DNA of 64,000 nt from JALSRK01 sp964461995 (GCA_964461995.1 CAYWXL010000015.1:1-64000), one strand, 5' to 3'. Positions 17,478 through 28,676 are shown, counted from the first letter of the stretch. Made by a program: numbers and translations. The notes: generated by a model not told the origin, from the letters alone.

Positions 17478-17842
17478 TGAGCCGGTTTGGCAAACGCCAT
17501 GAAGCCTTTCACTTCTTTTTCGGCGTCGAAAATCGGTTCCACCCGCGTCACTGTAAACCGGCGCGTGCGAGCCTTCTGGCGAATCAGCTCTTCGACCCGC
17601 GCCCGGATCTGGCCCTCTGGAACTCCTTCGAGCAGTTCAGGCTCCAGCCAAAAGACGGCGCCAGCCCCCTCGCCCTGCACCATCACCACTTGGGTTGGCT
17701 GGGGCTGGTCCCGGAAGACTTCGCGAGGCGTCAGGAAGATGAAGGCCAGGATGAGCGCGACCATTACGTCATACTGCAGGCTTCCCCGCGGATAGTCCCA
17801 GAAAATCCAACGCTTTAGCGACGCCAGAAACCCGTTGTTCAC
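17474..17842 (-). CDS. Unrecognised single-pass membrane protein
   Basis: The 122-residue protein has a GTG start, a short basic N-terminus (FLASLKRWIFWDYPRGSLQ) and one hydrophobic segment at about residues 24-40. A soluble C-terminal domain of about 80 residues follows, ending in a phenylalanine-rich stretch (VKGFMAFAKPAQ). I do not recognise the family. Its stop overlaps the ATG of the LolA-like gene in an ATGA, so the two proteins are probably made together. The topology predicts a small anchor with the C-terminal domain outside, which could assist lipoprotein or lipid handling, but that is only an inference from context. Confidence 0.7.
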   Translation of the reverse strand: MNNGFLASLKRWIFWDYPRGSLQYDVMVALILAFIFLTPREVFRDQPQPTQVVMVQGEGAGAVFWLEPELLEGVPEGQIRARVEELIRQKARTRRFTVTRVEPIFDAEKEVKGFMAFAKPAQ

Positions 17843-17897
17843 CGCTTTCAGTGTATCATGCGCTCCCTGGCTGCCATCGCGGCGCGCGCGCCGGACT

Positions 17898-19865
17898 TCA
17901 AAACTCCATCGCCTCGATGATTTGGTTCAGTTGCCGCTCGAGCTCCGCTTTCCGCTGCCGAGCTTTCGCAGCCTGATCGCGCAGTCTGACGATCCGCGCT
18001 TCCAAACGCGCCAACTCTGCAGCATACTTCTGTACCTGTTCCTGCTGGCCGCTCACGCGGCTTAGGGTCTGGATGTTCTTCCGGATCCGGTCTTCGTCCT
18101 GGGCGGCTTCGCGGATTTGCGCCGTCAGGCGCTCGAGCTCCGCCTCCACGTCGGCGATCTTCCTTTTCAGGTCCAAAATCGTCCGCAACTGGCGCCGTGC
18201 GGTCTCGCTGAGTTGGGTGTTCTCCACGTAGCTCGCCAACAGATCCGGAGTGACGTTCGTCACCGCCGTGGTCGATTTGAGAATCCGTTCCTCGGTCACC
18301 GTCAACTCGGCGGACTCCTGAGGGCCCACCGGCACTGGAAACCGGTAGGCGGCGGTTGTCCGTTCCGCCGCCTTCGGCGAGACCAGCTCGTAGCCGGGCC
18401 GGGCCGGATGTTCGACAATCACGGTCTTCGGCTTCGCCTCGACGTTCTTGACCAGGTAGGTCTTCCTCTCGCGCACCGCTGACCGCGTCTCCAGCACGCC
18501 GCGGCGCAGATGGACCTCGCGCACCACCGCCCGGCCGGAATGGAAACGCGTCGTGATCCGTGTCCCCAGATCGATGCCGTAGCTGATCAGGCGCTTGTCG
18601 CCCGCTTTCAGTGTCGCGAGCAGCGCCTCGCCGGCGTAGACGCCGCCGTCGAAGACCGTCACCGGACCGCCGTCCAGCGTCTTGCCGGTCGAGTTCGTGA
18701 GTTCCGCCGCATAGCGTGGATGCACCTCGTCCTCTGGGGAATAGATCACCAGTTTGCGCGCCGTCACTGTCTCCTGCAGGAACGGCAGCATAGCCGACTG
18801 TCCCGCCGGGATCGTCACCGGCTGCTCGAAGCGGTATTCGAACAGCTCGCCCGCCTCGCGCCCCGCGGCCGCACCGGTGATGGTGCTGGGCGCCGGGGCC
18901 GGAGCAGCCATCGCTTCGGCGGCGAAGCCGGGCGCCGCTTTCATCGCCCGGGCCGCCGGGGCCCCTTTGCGCCGCGCCTGGACCATCTCCGCCACGGCCC
19001 CCTCGTGGACCACCGGAGCCGCCGCCCGCTCTTCCGGCAGTTCGGCCACGGGCCGCTTGGCGTACTTCGGCTCGTACAACCGGCTGATGAACGAGATCGG
19101 CCTTCCCGATACCAGCGACAGCCGGACGCCGCGCCAATCCTCGCCCGTCGTGTTGTCCACGATGGCCCAGCCCTCGAGCCACGGCTTGCCGTCGGCCGGG
19201 AAGATCAGCCGGTAGCTGGACTTCCACACCGGCGCCGGGATCATGTAGCGCACCCGCACCCGGCCCGGACCGTCTCCCGCCGTGTCGATGTAAAGGCTGC
19301 GCCTCTCTTGCGACCGCGAGCCGGCCACCGTGGCCAGGTATTCCTCCAGCTCCCTCTGCAGGGCTGGATCAGCGAAGCGCAGCTCGGTGACCGCCGCCAG
19401 ATCCCGCGTCACGATCGCGCCGGAATCGAGCAGCAGCGTCACCTGCTCGCGCTCCGGCTCCCCTTCACCCGCTTGCGCGACCCGAGCGCCCACGATGACG
19501 CCGCTCAATCGCGTGCCGCCCACCGTCATTACCAGACGTTCCCCCTTCAGCCGGTCCAGCAGCCGGCTGACAGGCTGTTCCCGGAGCAACTGGATCCGGA
19601 ACCGGGAAAGTTTCTTTTCCAAAGACTCGGCGGCATCGTAGCGCAGCGCCGCCACCGCCCCTTGCGCCGTCTCCAGGGTGAGCGACTTCAGCACGTCGTC
19701 CATCTCTTCCCGGCGGAACTCCAGCCGGACAGACTCACCCGCCGGGACCGTCCCCGCTCGCTCGAAATAGCCGACCCCGTGCTTGTACAGCACCACCTTC
19801 GTCACCGGCAGCTCCGCCGCCCCCGCAGCGGCCAGCAAGAACAAGACCACCCACCCGTTCCGCAT
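17898..19865 (-). CDS. Exported DUF4139-family protein
   Basis: A signal peptide (MRNGWVVLFLLAAAGA) is followed by the N-terminal start of the DUF4139 architecture (VVLYKHGVGYFERAGTV, VRLEFRREEMDDVLKSL). The main DUF4139 beta-rich domain lies at about residues 205-525 (WKSSYRLIFPADGKPWLEGWAIVDNTTGEDW region), and a coiled coil occupies about 560-650 with heptad leucines and many Glu/Lys/Arg. Related proteins are annotated as mucoidy-inhibitor-like, but their biochemical role is unknown. The ATG at 19865 has a GGAGAAGGAG Shine-Dalgarno. It sits 55 bp upstream of the two small LolA-associated genes on the same strand. Confidence 0.85.
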   Translation of the reverse strand: MRNGWVVLFLLAAAGAAELPVTKVVLYKHGVGYFERAGTVPAGESVRLEFRREEMDDVLKSLTLETAQGAVAALRYDAAESLEKKLSRFRIQLLREQPVSRLLDRLKGERLVMTVGGTRLSGVIVGARVAQAGEGEPEREQVTLLLDSGAIVTRDLAAVTELRFADPALQRELEEYLATVAGSRSQERRSLYIDTAGDGPGRVRVRYMIPAPVWKSSYRLIFPADGKPWLEGWAIVDNTTGEDWRGVRLSLVSGRPISFISRLYEPKYAKRPVAELPEERAAAPVVHEGAVAEMVQARRKGAPAARAMKAAPGFAAEAMAAPAPAPSTITGAAAGREAGELFEYRFEQPVTIPAGQSAMLPFLQETVTARKLVIYSPEDEVHPRYAAELTNSTGKTLDGGPVTVFDGGVYAGEALLATLKAGDKRLISYGIDLGTRITTRFHSGRAVVREVHLRRGVLETRSAVRERKTYLVKNVEAKPKTVIVEHPARPGYELVSPKAAERTTAAYRFPVPVGPQESAELTVTEERILKSTTAVTNVTPDLLASYVENTQLSETARRQLRTILDLKRKIADVEAELERLTAQIREAAQDEDRIRKNIQTLSRVSGQQEQVQKYAAELARLEARIVRLRDQAAKARQRKAELERQLNQIIEAMEF

Positions 19866-19930
19866 CGCTCTCCTTCTCCTTCGCCGGGGCGCGGCGTATC
19901 TTTTTCGGCCCCGGCCTCAGGGAGTCACTC

Positions 19931-20344
19931 CTACTCCCCCATCACTTTGATCACGGCGCGCTTGCGCCGCTGTCCGTCGAACTCGGCGTAATAGACCTGC
20001 TGCCACGGGCCGAGGTCCAGGCGCCCGCCCGTGATCGGCAGGATCACCTGGTTGTGCACCAGCAGGCTCTTTAGGTGCGCGTCTCCATTGGTTTCCCCGG
20101 TCCGGTGATGCCGGTAGTCGTCGCGGTAGGGCGCCAGTTTCTCCAGCCACTCGTCGATGTCGGCCAGCAGGCCGTCCTCGGCGTCGTTCACCCAGACGCC
20201 GGCGGTGATGTGCATGGCCGAGACGAGCACCATTCCTTCCTGGACGCCGCTCTTGCGCACGGCCTCTTCGACCTTGTCCGTGATGTTGATGTACTCGCGG
20301 TGCTTCTTGGTGTGGAACCACAAGTACTCGGTGTGGAACTTCAT
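19931..20344 (-). CDS. yjbQ: YjbQ-family protein (secondary thiamine-phosphate synthase type)
   Basis: The 137-residue protein matches the UPF0047/YjbQ family: HITAGVWVNDAEDGL near residue 45, HHRTGETNGDAHLKSLL near 80, and RLDLGPWQQVYYAEFDG near the end. Conserved histidines lie at the trimer interface of known structures. Some family members complement a thiE mutation at low level, but the true reaction is uncertain. The start at 20344 is the first ATG that keeps the family N-terminus. It lies between the DUF4139 gene and the sulfatase gene, with about 100 bp to the latter and nothing notable in between. Confidence 0.87.
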   Translation of the reverse strand: MKFHTEYLWFHTKKHREYINITDKVEEAVRKSGVQEGMVLVSAMHITAGVWVNDAEDGLLADIDEWLEKLAPYRDDYRHHRTGETNGDAHLKSLLVHNQVILPITGGRLDLGPWQQVYYAEFDGQRRKRAVIKVMGE

Positions 20345-20448
20345 ACCTCTAGTTTGGCAACCTAGCGGCAAAACCCCAAGGGGTAACGGAAAGTAAAATC
20401 CGAAACCCCGGCCGGGCCGGCGGCGCGAGGCTCCGTCGGGCGCCGGCT

Positions 20449-21900
20449 TCAGATCCGCGGCCGCTGCTTTGCCTGGCGCACCCGCTCCGCCAGCAGCTTC
20501 CTGAGCCGCGCGACCGTCTCCCGCATGTGAGGGGCCAGCGCCAGATTGAGGAACTCTTTCGGGTCCTCCTGGTGGTCGTAGAGCTCCACGCCGAGCCGCC
20601 CGTCCGCCCACTCCGTGTAGCGGTACCTCTCGGTGCGGATCGTGTAGCCGATGGTCGGCGGCCACCGGACCGGCCGGTGAACCCGGTCCCGGCTGTCGAG
20701 CGTCGTCAGCGCCGCCTCGCGCCCAGCCGACGAAACGTCCTCGAGCTGCGGCCGCAGGCTCCGCCCGGCGAGGTAAGAGGGCGCCCGCAGCCCGCACAGG
20801 TCCGCCAGAGTGGGGTAGATGTCGATCATCTCGGTCACCGCACCCGTGGCCTTGCCCGCCGTGTCGGCGAACCCCGGCGCCGCGATGATCAGCGGTACCC
20901 GGCACGAGTTCTCGAACAGCGTCGTCTTCTGCCAGAGCTTGTGCTCGCCCATGTGATAGCCGTGGTCGGAGACGAAGACGACCACCGTGCTCTCCCACAG
21001 GCCCTCCTCGTCCATAACGTCCAGAATCCGGCCCAGTTGCGCGTCCATGAAGGTAATCGACGCGTAGTAGGCCTGGATGGCCTGCCGCTTCGTCAGGTCG
21101 TCCAGATTCAGCTGGTAGGGCCGGTCCACCCAAGCCGGCAACGGAATGTCCACCAGGTCGTCCAGCGGCTCGGCTGGTGTCCGAATCAGCTCCAGGGGAT
21201 ATCGGCGAAAGTACTTCTTCGGCGCCACGTACGGCGTGTGGGGCCGGTAGAAGCCCATGGCGATAAAGAACGGCTTGCCAGCCGGTCGGGACTTGAGCAA
21301 CTCGATACACGAGGTGGCTCCGATGCCGTCAGTCTGCTCGACGTCGGTTCCGTCGGCGGCCAGCCAAGCCATCGTGCCGCCCAAACGGTGGTGGATCCGG
21401 TCGATGGAGAAGATAAGATCTTCATCGTCCTTGTCGCGCCCGCGCGGGTTCACTACCCGGTCCCAGGAAGCCGGGTCGTCCATACCGTTGGTGCCGATCT
21501 GGCTGGGGACGCCGTAGTGATAGATCTTGCCGATCCGCGCGGTGAAGTAGCCGTGGTTGCGGAACAGTTGCGGCAGCGTGACTACGTCCGGCACGTTGTC
21601 GCGGAAGAAGACCCGGTTGTTGCGCACGCCGGTCTGGTCCGGATACAGGCCCGTAAGCATCGACGCCCGCGAGGGGTTGCACAGCGGGTACTGGCAGTAG
21701 GCCCGCGTGAACCGTACGCCGCGCGCCGCCAGCCGGTCGAGGTTCGGCGTCTGGACGATCCGGTGCCCGTAGCAGCCGACGTCGGTGTTCAGATCGTCCG
21801 ACATCACCAGCAGCACGTTGAGCTTCCCGGTCTGAGCGGCCGCGGCGGCCGGCCAGACGAGCGAGAGAACCGTGATGAGGAGGAGACTGCGGCGCATCAT
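20449..21900 (-). CDS. Exported sulfatase (iduronate-2-sulfatase-like)
   Basis: A signal peptide (MMRRSLLLITVLSLVWPAAAAAQ) precedes a sulfatase domain. The formylglycine site is C74 in CNPSRASMLTG, metal ligands are DD at about residues 35-36, and VVVFVSDHGYHMGEHKLWQKTT is near residue 310. The CYGHRIVQTPNLDRLAARGVRFTRAYC stretch resembles iduronate-2-sulfatase-like S1 sulfatases. It probably removes sulfate esters from polysaccharides in the periplasm, after Cys-to-formylglycine conversion by a maturase not seen here. It is close to the GH95 fucosidase gene on the same strand. I placed the start at the MMRR methionine to give a compact signal peptide. Confidence 0.9.
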   Translation of the reverse strand: MMRRSLLLITVLSLVWPAAAAAQTGKLNVLLVMSDDLNTDVGCYGHRIVQTPNLDRLAARGVRFTRAYCQYPLCNPSRASMLTGLYPDQTGVRNNRVFFRDNVPDVVTLPQLFRNHGYFTARIGKIYHYGVPSQIGTNGMDDPASWDRVVNPRGRDKDDEDLIFSIDRIHHRLGGTMAWLAADGTDVEQTDGIGATSCIELLKSRPAGKPFFIAMGFYRPHTPYVAPKKYFRRYPLELIRTPAEPLDDLVDIPLPAWVDRPYQLNLDDLTKRQAIQAYYASITFMDAQLGRILDVMDEEGLWESTVVVFVSDHGYHMGEHKLWQKTTLFENSCRVPLIIAAPGFADTAGKATGAVTEMIDIYPTLADLCGLRAPSYLAGRSLRPQLEDVSSAGREAALTTLDSRDRVHRPVRWPPTIGYTIRTERYRYTEWADGRLGVELYDHQEDPKEFLNLALAPHMRETVARLRKLLAERVRQAKQRPRI

Positions 21901-21952
21901 AGCGCCTGACAAGATACCACCGTCGGCAGGATGCAAGGGGCGCGGCGCAGCC

Positions 21953-22876
21953 TTAGTACTCTTTGCCGGTGTACATCTCCGCCACCCACTGCCCGTAACC
22001 GTTGTAAGGCAGCGTTGGGCGGACTTCCATATTGGGGATCACCTTTTCGGTCGCCTGGCTCCAGCGGGGGTGTGGTTTCGTTGGATCGACATTGGCGTAG
22101 AAGCCGTACTCCCGGGGCTGGACATCGTTCCAGAAGGTGCGCGGGCGCTTCGTTGTGAACTCGATCTTCACAATCGACTTGATACTCTTGAAACCGTACT
22201 TCCACGGGACGATGAGCCGGATGGGAGCGCCGTTCTGCACCGGCAGCGGCTTTCCGTAGACCCCGGTGACCAGTAATGTCAGCTCGTTCGCCGCTTCGTC
22301 GAGCCGCAGGCCTTCGTAGTACGGCCACGGATACCATGGCGCTTTGCGCATGCCCGGCATCTCGGCTGGCCGGTTGGCGGTAACGAATCGCACGTACTTC
22401 GCCTTCGGCTTCGGGTCGGCAATCTCGATGAGCCGCCGCATCGGGAAGCCGGTCCAAGGCACGGCCATCGACCACGCTTCGACGCACCGGAACCGGTAGA
22501 GGCGCTCCTCCAACTCAACCTTTTTCAGTAGATCGTCCAGATCGAGCTTCGCGGGGTTGTTCACCTGCCCGCGGATCTCGATCGTCCAGGGATGCGTGCG
22601 GAACCCGCCGGTAAGGTCTTTGACCGCCTTCTTGTCGGTGGGATGGAACTCGTAGTAGTTGTTGAACCCCGTGGCCGCCCACTCGGGCGTAATGGGACGG
22701 TCCAAGGTGAACTTTTCATTCCGCGGCGCCGGATAGAGCTTGTTCGCGCCCTCCAGCAGGCCGCCCAGCCCCAGAAAGCCCGCCGCTCGCAGAATCTCCC
22801 GCCGGTTCCAGAAGGCCTCCTCCGGCGTCGCCTCGCTTTCGGGGAGCTCCCAGCCCCGCCGCCGTTTGATCAGCAT
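21953..22876 (-). CDS. msrP: MsrP/YedY-type protein-methionine-sulfoxide reductase catalytic subunit
   Basis: The protein follows the MsrP (YedY) pattern of a single molybdopterin-domain enzyme. The molybdenum-ligand cysteine is C131 in YRFRCVEAWSMAVPWTGFP, followed by the PVQNGAPIRLIVPWKYGFKS and REYGFYANV segments. The N-terminal RR at residues 26-27 followed by a hydrophobic stretch suggests Tat export, though the signal is longer than usual. The enzyme repairs oxidised methionines in envelope proteins using electrons from the membrane heme protein MsrQ. No msrQ gene lies in the window. The neighbours are a sulfatase and a fucosidase. Confidence 0.9.
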   Translation of the reverse strand: MLIKRRRGWELPESEATPEEAFWNRREILRAAGFLGLGGLLEGANKLYPAPRNEKFTLDRPITPEWAATGFNNYYEFHPTDKKAVKDLTGGFRTHPWTIEIRGQVNNPAKLDLDDLLKKVELEERLYRFRCVEAWSMAVPWTGFPMRRLIEIADPKPKAKYVRFVTANRPAEMPGMRKAPWYPWPYYEGLRLDEAANELTLLVTGVYGKPLPVQNGAPIRLIVPWKYGFKSIKSIVKIEFTTKRPRTFWNDVQPREYGFYANVDPTKPHPRWSQATEKVIPNMEVRPTLPYNGYGQWVAEMYTGKEY

Positions 22877-22975
22877 CGCCCCTCCTTACCTCTAAAATGT
22901 CCGATGCGCGGACCCCCGGCCATGGTGCAGGACCTCGGTGTAACATCCGCGGTCCCGGTTCCGCTTCCGGTGTGG

Positions 22976-25345
<2,370 letters not shown>

Positions 25346-25386
25346 GTCCGTTAACGTTGACTTTACATCAAGTCGGGACCCGGAAG

Positions 25387-26229
25387 TTACGCTCCCCGGG
25401 GGTAGCAGCCGAGAACGCGCTGGAAGTCCGTTAGTTCGTCGAGATGCTTCAGCGCGTTCGCCACTCTCTGTTCGTTCAGCCGGCCGTACAAGTCCAAGTA
25501 AAACAAATACTCCCAGGGCTTGCCGCGCAGCGGGCGCGATTCGATCTTGGCCAGGTTGATGTCACGGAGCGCGAAGGCGCTGAGCGCGCGGAACAAAGCT
25601 CCCGGCACGTTGCGGGTGGAAAACACCAGCGATGTCTTGTAGGCCTGCTTGCTTGTCTTCGGCAGGCGCGGGGCGTCCTTTTTCCGGCGCAGCAGGAAGA
25701 AGCGCGTGAAGTTGCGGTGGTCGTCTTCTATGGCCCTCCGCAGGATGCGGCCGCCATAAATCTCGGCGGCGATTGCCGATGCGATAGCCGCTGCGTCGGG
25801 CGGTCGCGTCTCAGCCAGCATCTTGACGCTTCCCGCCGTGTCATAGTACGGGATCCTTTCGAGATGCGGGTGTTTGGCGAAAAAACGCCGGCATTGGCTC
25901 AGCGCCACCGGGTGCGAGTAGACCTTACGGACATCTTTCCAGCGGACGCCGGGCATGGCGATCAGGTTGTGAACGATCCGGACGTTCGTTTCGCCGACGA
26001 TGGGCAAGTCGTACTTCAATAAATGGTCGTAATTTTCCAGCACCGAGCCGTGCAGCGTGTTCTCAATGGGGATCACCGCCGCATCTACGTCGCCCTGGGC
26101 CAGAGCCCGAAACACGTCTTCAAACTGGGGGCAGGGAACTACGGTCACTTTGTTGCCGACCAACTGATGGACCGCCACCTGGCTGAAGGCGCCCCTCTCC
26201 CCTTGAAATGCGACTCTCGTTCTCGCCAT
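25387..26229 (-). CDS. pheA: Prephenate dehydratase with ACT domain
   Basis: The 280-residue protein is the two-domain monofunctional form. The prephenate dehydratase domain (about residues 1-180) contains PIENTLHGSV and the family NFTRFFLL motif with the catalytic threonine. The C-terminal ACT domain (about 195-275) contains KIESRPLRGKPWEYLFYLD, the phenylalanine-binding ESRP motif. It converts prephenate to phenylpyruvate for phenylalanine synthesis and is inhibited by phenylalanine through the ACT domain. The next upstream gene is ubiX, 15 bp away, on the same strand. Confidence 0.95.
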   Translation of the reverse strand: MARTRVAFQGERGAFSQVAVHQLVGNKVTVVPCPQFEDVFRALAQGDVDAAVIPIENTLHGSVLENYDHLLKYDLPIVGETNVRIVHNLIAMPGVRWKDVRKVYSHPVALSQCRRFFAKHPHLERIPYYDTAGSVKMLAETRPPDAAAIASAIAAEIYGGRILRRAIEDDHRNFTRFFLLRRKKDAPRLPKTSKQAYKTSLVFSTRNVPGALFRALSAFALRDINLAKIESRPLRGKPWEYLFYLDLYGRLNEQRVANALKHLDELTDFQRVLGCYPRGA

Positions 26230-26244
26230 ATTCCCTAGTCCTGG

Positions 26245-26835
26245 CTATTCATCAGGCGGGCCGGAGGCCGACGCCGGACCCGGTGTCCATCGTTTGGCCT
26301 CGGGGTCCGGTAGCCCGAGCAAGTCCAGCACCCGATCCACCGAATGATCCACAATGTCGAGGATCGTCTGGGGCTGATGATAGAACCCCGGGATGGGAGG
26401 CGCCAGGATCGCGCCCATTTCCGCCAACTGCACCATGGTGCGCAGATGGCCGAGGTGAAGCGGGCTCTCCCGGACCATCAGGATCAGCTTCCGCCGTTCT
26501 TTCAGTGTGACGTCGGCGGCCCGCGTGAGCAGGTTCGACGTCACGCCGTGCGCAATGGCCGACATGCTGTGAATAGAACAGGGCGCAACTACCATGGCAT
26601 CAATAGGATAGGAGCCGCTGGCCAAGCGGCAGCCGACGTCCTCGTGAGCGTACCAGTAGTCCGCCAGGGCCCGAAAGTCGGAGGCCCGTTTCCGAATCTC
26701 GATGTAGGCGGTGCGCTCCCCGAGCCGGGTGAGGATCAAGTGGACTTCCACGTCGGGCTTCCGGCGCAGCTTTTCGAGGAGCCGCCAACCATATATGGAA
26801 CCGCTGGCTCCGGATACCCCGACGACAATTTTCAA
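26245..26835 (-). CDS. ubiX: Flavin prenyltransferase UbiX
   Basis: The 196-residue protein has the UbiX flavoprotein fold: GVSGASGSIYG near the N-terminus, VVAPCSIHSMSAIAHGVTSNLL, and RESPLHLGHLRTMVQLAEMGA. UbiX makes prenylated FMN, the cofactor of UbiD-type decarboxylases. The start codon is TTG (complement of CAA at 26833-26835), preceded by a strong AGGAGGT Shine-Dalgarno five bases upstream. No ubiD lies in the window. The start is about 20 bp from a perfect palindrome shared with the divergent regulator gene. Confidence 0.92.
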   Translation of the reverse strand: MKIVVGVSGASGSIYGWRLLEKLRRKPDVEVHLILTRLGERTAYIEIRKRASDFRALADYWYAHEDVGCRLASGSYPIDAMVVAPCSIHSMSAIAHGVTSNLLTRAADVTLKERRKLILMVRESPLHLGHLRTMVQLAEMGAILAPPIPGFYHQPQTILDIVDHSVDRVLDLLGLPDPEAKRWTPGPASASGPPDE

Positions 26836-26857
26836 AATTCACCTCCTCGTCCAGAGC

Positions 26858-26877
26858 TTGTTCTGAAATCAGAACAA
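26858..26877. promoter_or_regulatory. Perfect 20-bp palindrome, candidate operator
   Basis: The sequence TTGTTCTGAAATCAGAACAA is a perfect inverted repeat with 9-bp arms and a 2-bp centre. It lies in the divergent region between ubiX and the XRE-type regulator gene, just upstream of the regulator's -35 box. A 12-bp half of it, TGTTCTGATTTC, recurs at 28297-28308 near the small-peptide gene. A regulator binding site is inferred. Confidence 0.55.
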
Positions 26878-26893
26878 AATCGGAAGTCTCAAC

Positions 26894-26922
26894 TTGCCCG
26901 TGGTTCTGGCGGCGGGTATAAT
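26894..26922 (+). promoter_or_regulatory. Sigma-70-like promoter of the XRE-type regulator gene
   Basis: A TTGCCC at 26894-26899 and a perfect TATAAT at 26917-26922 are separated by exactly 17 bp. This would start transcription near 26929, about 70 bases before the regulator ATG. It sits 16 bp downstream of the palindrome. Confidence 0.7.
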
Positions 26923-26998
26923 TCACTCGCAGGGGGTGCCTCGCCGCAGGCAGGGACCACCTCCAGTCCTGTCCCGGCCGCCGGGAGCTAATCATACC

Positions 26999-27790
26999 AT
27001 GGAGGATGCCGGCCGAAAACTCAAGCAAGCCAGGGAACGGTTGAACCTCCGTTATCGTGATGTTGAGCAAGCCAGCCTCCGGATCGCCGAGCGCCACAAG
27101 AACGACGAATTCGCCATCGCGCTGAGCCGCCTGGCCGACATCGAGAACAAGGGCACCGTCCCGAGCATTTACCGTCTGTATTCCCTGTGCGCCATCTACC
27201 GTTTGGATATCGTTGAAGTGCTGCAATGGTACTCGGTGGACCTGACCCAACTGCCGGCTGACGCCGCCAGCATCCAACTGGAAGCCACCCACCTCATCGG
27301 ATTTCGCCCCTCCGAGCACGGCGTCATCCAAGTGCCCCTGTCTCTCGATCCAGGCCTCGATATGCGGAAAACCACGTATTTGAGCCGCATGATCCAACGC
27401 TGGGGCACCCTCCCGCTCATGCTCCTGAATGGACTCGATCTCCGCAACCACCGCTACGCCTTCATCGGCACCGAGGACTGGACAATGTACCCTTTGCTGC
27501 TGCCTGGTTCCCTGGTCTTGATCGACGAAACCAAGCGGAAGATCCAGAGGACCGGCTGGAGCAGCGAGCTCGAGCGCCCCATATACTTCCTGGAACACCG
27601 GGGCGGCTATCTGTGCGGCTGGTGCAGCCTCGATGAGGACCAGCTTGTGGTCTTGCCGCATCCGGCTTCCCATCAGGTCCCGCAGGTGTTTGCCTATCCG
27701 ACCGAAATCGACGTAATCGGGCAGGTGACCGGCGTGGCTATGCGTCTGGATCAGGCGCGGAGGCGCCGTACTCGTTCTTCAGCAGCGTGA
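26999..27790 (+). CDS. XRE-family transcriptional regulator with C-terminal sensing domain
   Basis: The 263-residue protein has an N-terminal helix-turn-helix of the XRE type (residues about 1-65: GRKLKQARERLNLRYRDVEQAS with a following recognition helix). A long C-terminal half ends in a LexA/S24-like beta-rich segment (MYPLLLPGSLVLIDETKRK, HPASHQVPQVFAYPTEIDVIGQV). No catalytic Ser/Lys pair is obvious. The ATG at 26999 opens the HTH; a longer frame only adds unsupported residues. It has its own promoter and a palindrome upstream. Its 3' end overlaps a convergent gene by 53 bp. Likely target genes are the nearby peptide and membrane protein genes. Confidence 0.8.
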   Translation: MEDAGRKLKQARERLNLRYRDVEQASLRIAERHKNDEFAIALSRLADIENKGTVPSIYRLYSLCAIYRLDIVEVLQWYSVDLTQLPADAASIQLEATHLIGFRPSEHGVIQVPLSLDPGLDMRKTTYLSRMIQRWGTLPLMLLNGLDLRNHRYAFIGTEDWTMYPLLLPGSLVLIDETKRKIQRTGWSSELERPIYFLEHRGGYLCGWCSLDEDQLVVLPHPASHQVPQVFAYPTEIDVIGQVTGVAMRLDQARRRRTRSSAA

Positions 27791-28196
27791 GCAGGGTCTC
27801 GAGGTCGGACAGGTAAAGCTCGCGTTCCGCCTGCCGGACAGTGCTGGGTACCAGGTTCCGGTACGGAGCCAGGCGCAGCCAGGCTTCGACGATCGTCTTC
27901 TTGTCCGTTGACAGCGCTGACAAATAGAGATCGAGGTCCGCTTTCTGCTCCTCCAGCGTGAAACAGAGCCACTCTGCAAAGGCTTTTCGGTGGCTCATCC
28001 GAAGCGTCTCCTCCGCGATCTTCCGGCCGAAAATCTGAGCGAACCCGTGATGTTCGTATTCGTCTGTGTTGGCGTTGCGTAGCGAAGCCAGGTAGACGAG
28101 GCGCCCGAACACAGAAGGGATCTGAGAGAGGGTGTGGCGCCACAGATCCGCGGCCGCGCTTCGATCCAGCTTTTCTTTGACAGCCGTCCTTTTCAC
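27738..28196 (-). CDS. Unrecognised conserved-looking soluble protein
   Basis: The 152-residue protein is helical and charged, with no signal peptide or membrane segment. It opens with SAAADLWRHTLSQIPSVFGR and has a central stretch LRNANTDEYEHHGFAQIFG with paired histidines. I do not recognise its family. The C-terminus (53 bp) overlaps the end of the XRE regulator gene on the other strand. The codon pattern and length support a real gene. It starts about 220 bp upstream of the divergent small-peptide gene. Confidence 0.65.
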   Translation of the reverse strand: MKRTAVKEKLDRSAAADLWRHTLSQIPSVFGRLVYLASLRNANTDEYEHHGFAQIFGRKIAEETLRMSHRKAFAEWLCFTLEEQKADLDLYLSALSTDKKTIVEAWLRLAPYRNLVPSTVRQAERELYLSDLETLLTLLKNEYGASAPDPDA

Positions 28197-28296
28197 TCGC
28201 CGCTGCCTCCCATTTTACGACGGCTTCGCATTCTTGCCGCCCCTCATTTCAGGCTGCAATTCATATTACACCATCTCTCCCTCCGGTGTTAGCCCC

Positions 28297-28308
28297 TGTT
28301 CTGATTTC
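28297..28308 (+). promoter_or_regulatory. Half-site matching the XRE-region palindrome
   Basis: TGTTCTGATTTC here is identical to the complement of 12 bases of the palindrome at 26858-26877. A second partial GTTCTG follows at 28315-28320. It lies in the 218-bp divergent region between the unknown minus-strand gene and the small-peptide gene. No other feature was seen in that stretch. Confidence 0.45.
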
Positions 28309-28414
28309 CGAAAAGTTCTGTCGCTTCTATGGTTTGCGGACTCCTATTACTACTAGCCTGAACGTGTCGCACCCACGACGAACCAAGACATCCGTTTAGA
28401 GGAGAACTGACGAG

Positions 28415-28588
28415 ATGAAAAAGCTAATTCTGCTTCTCTTGCTTGCTTTCCACGCCGTGACGACCACGGCCGTCATCGCTAGCTCGGTGGCTCCCTGGCC
28501 CGAGTGCCTCCCCTGCCCGCCTCCGGATGACAACAAAGGCGGCGGCGGTGGTGGCGGCGGCTGGGTGTCTCCCAGCGCGCTCTGGTAA
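28415..28588 (+). CDS. Small secreted glycine-rich peptide
   Basis: A 57-codon gene with a good Shine-Dalgarno (GGAG at 28401-28404, 10 bases upstream). Residues 1-23 form a signal peptide (MKKLILLLLLAFHAVTTTA), and the mature part is short: PWPECLPCPPPDD, then eight glycines, then WVSPSALW. The CLPC pair could form a disulfide. The function is unknown. The 7-segment membrane protein gene starts 88 bp downstream on the same strand, and a regulator half-site lies upstream. Its shortness lowers confidence, but SD, signal peptide and neighbours agree. Confidence 0.6.
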   Translation: MKKLILLLLLAFHAVTTTAVIASSVAPWPECLPCPPPDDNKGGGGGGGGWVSPSALW

Positions 28589-28676
28589 ACCGGCCGGACG
28601 CTTCCGACGCCCTTGTCAGCGGCAGCAGTCGCCCACGATAATAAAAAGTACAGCCCGGTGGAGGCTGGAGGGCTGA

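Noticed and set aside
18510..19991. A long plus-strand frame opposite the DUF4139 gene
   Set aside because: It is an antisense artefact of high GC; histidine- and arginine-rich composition and no homology-like motifs.
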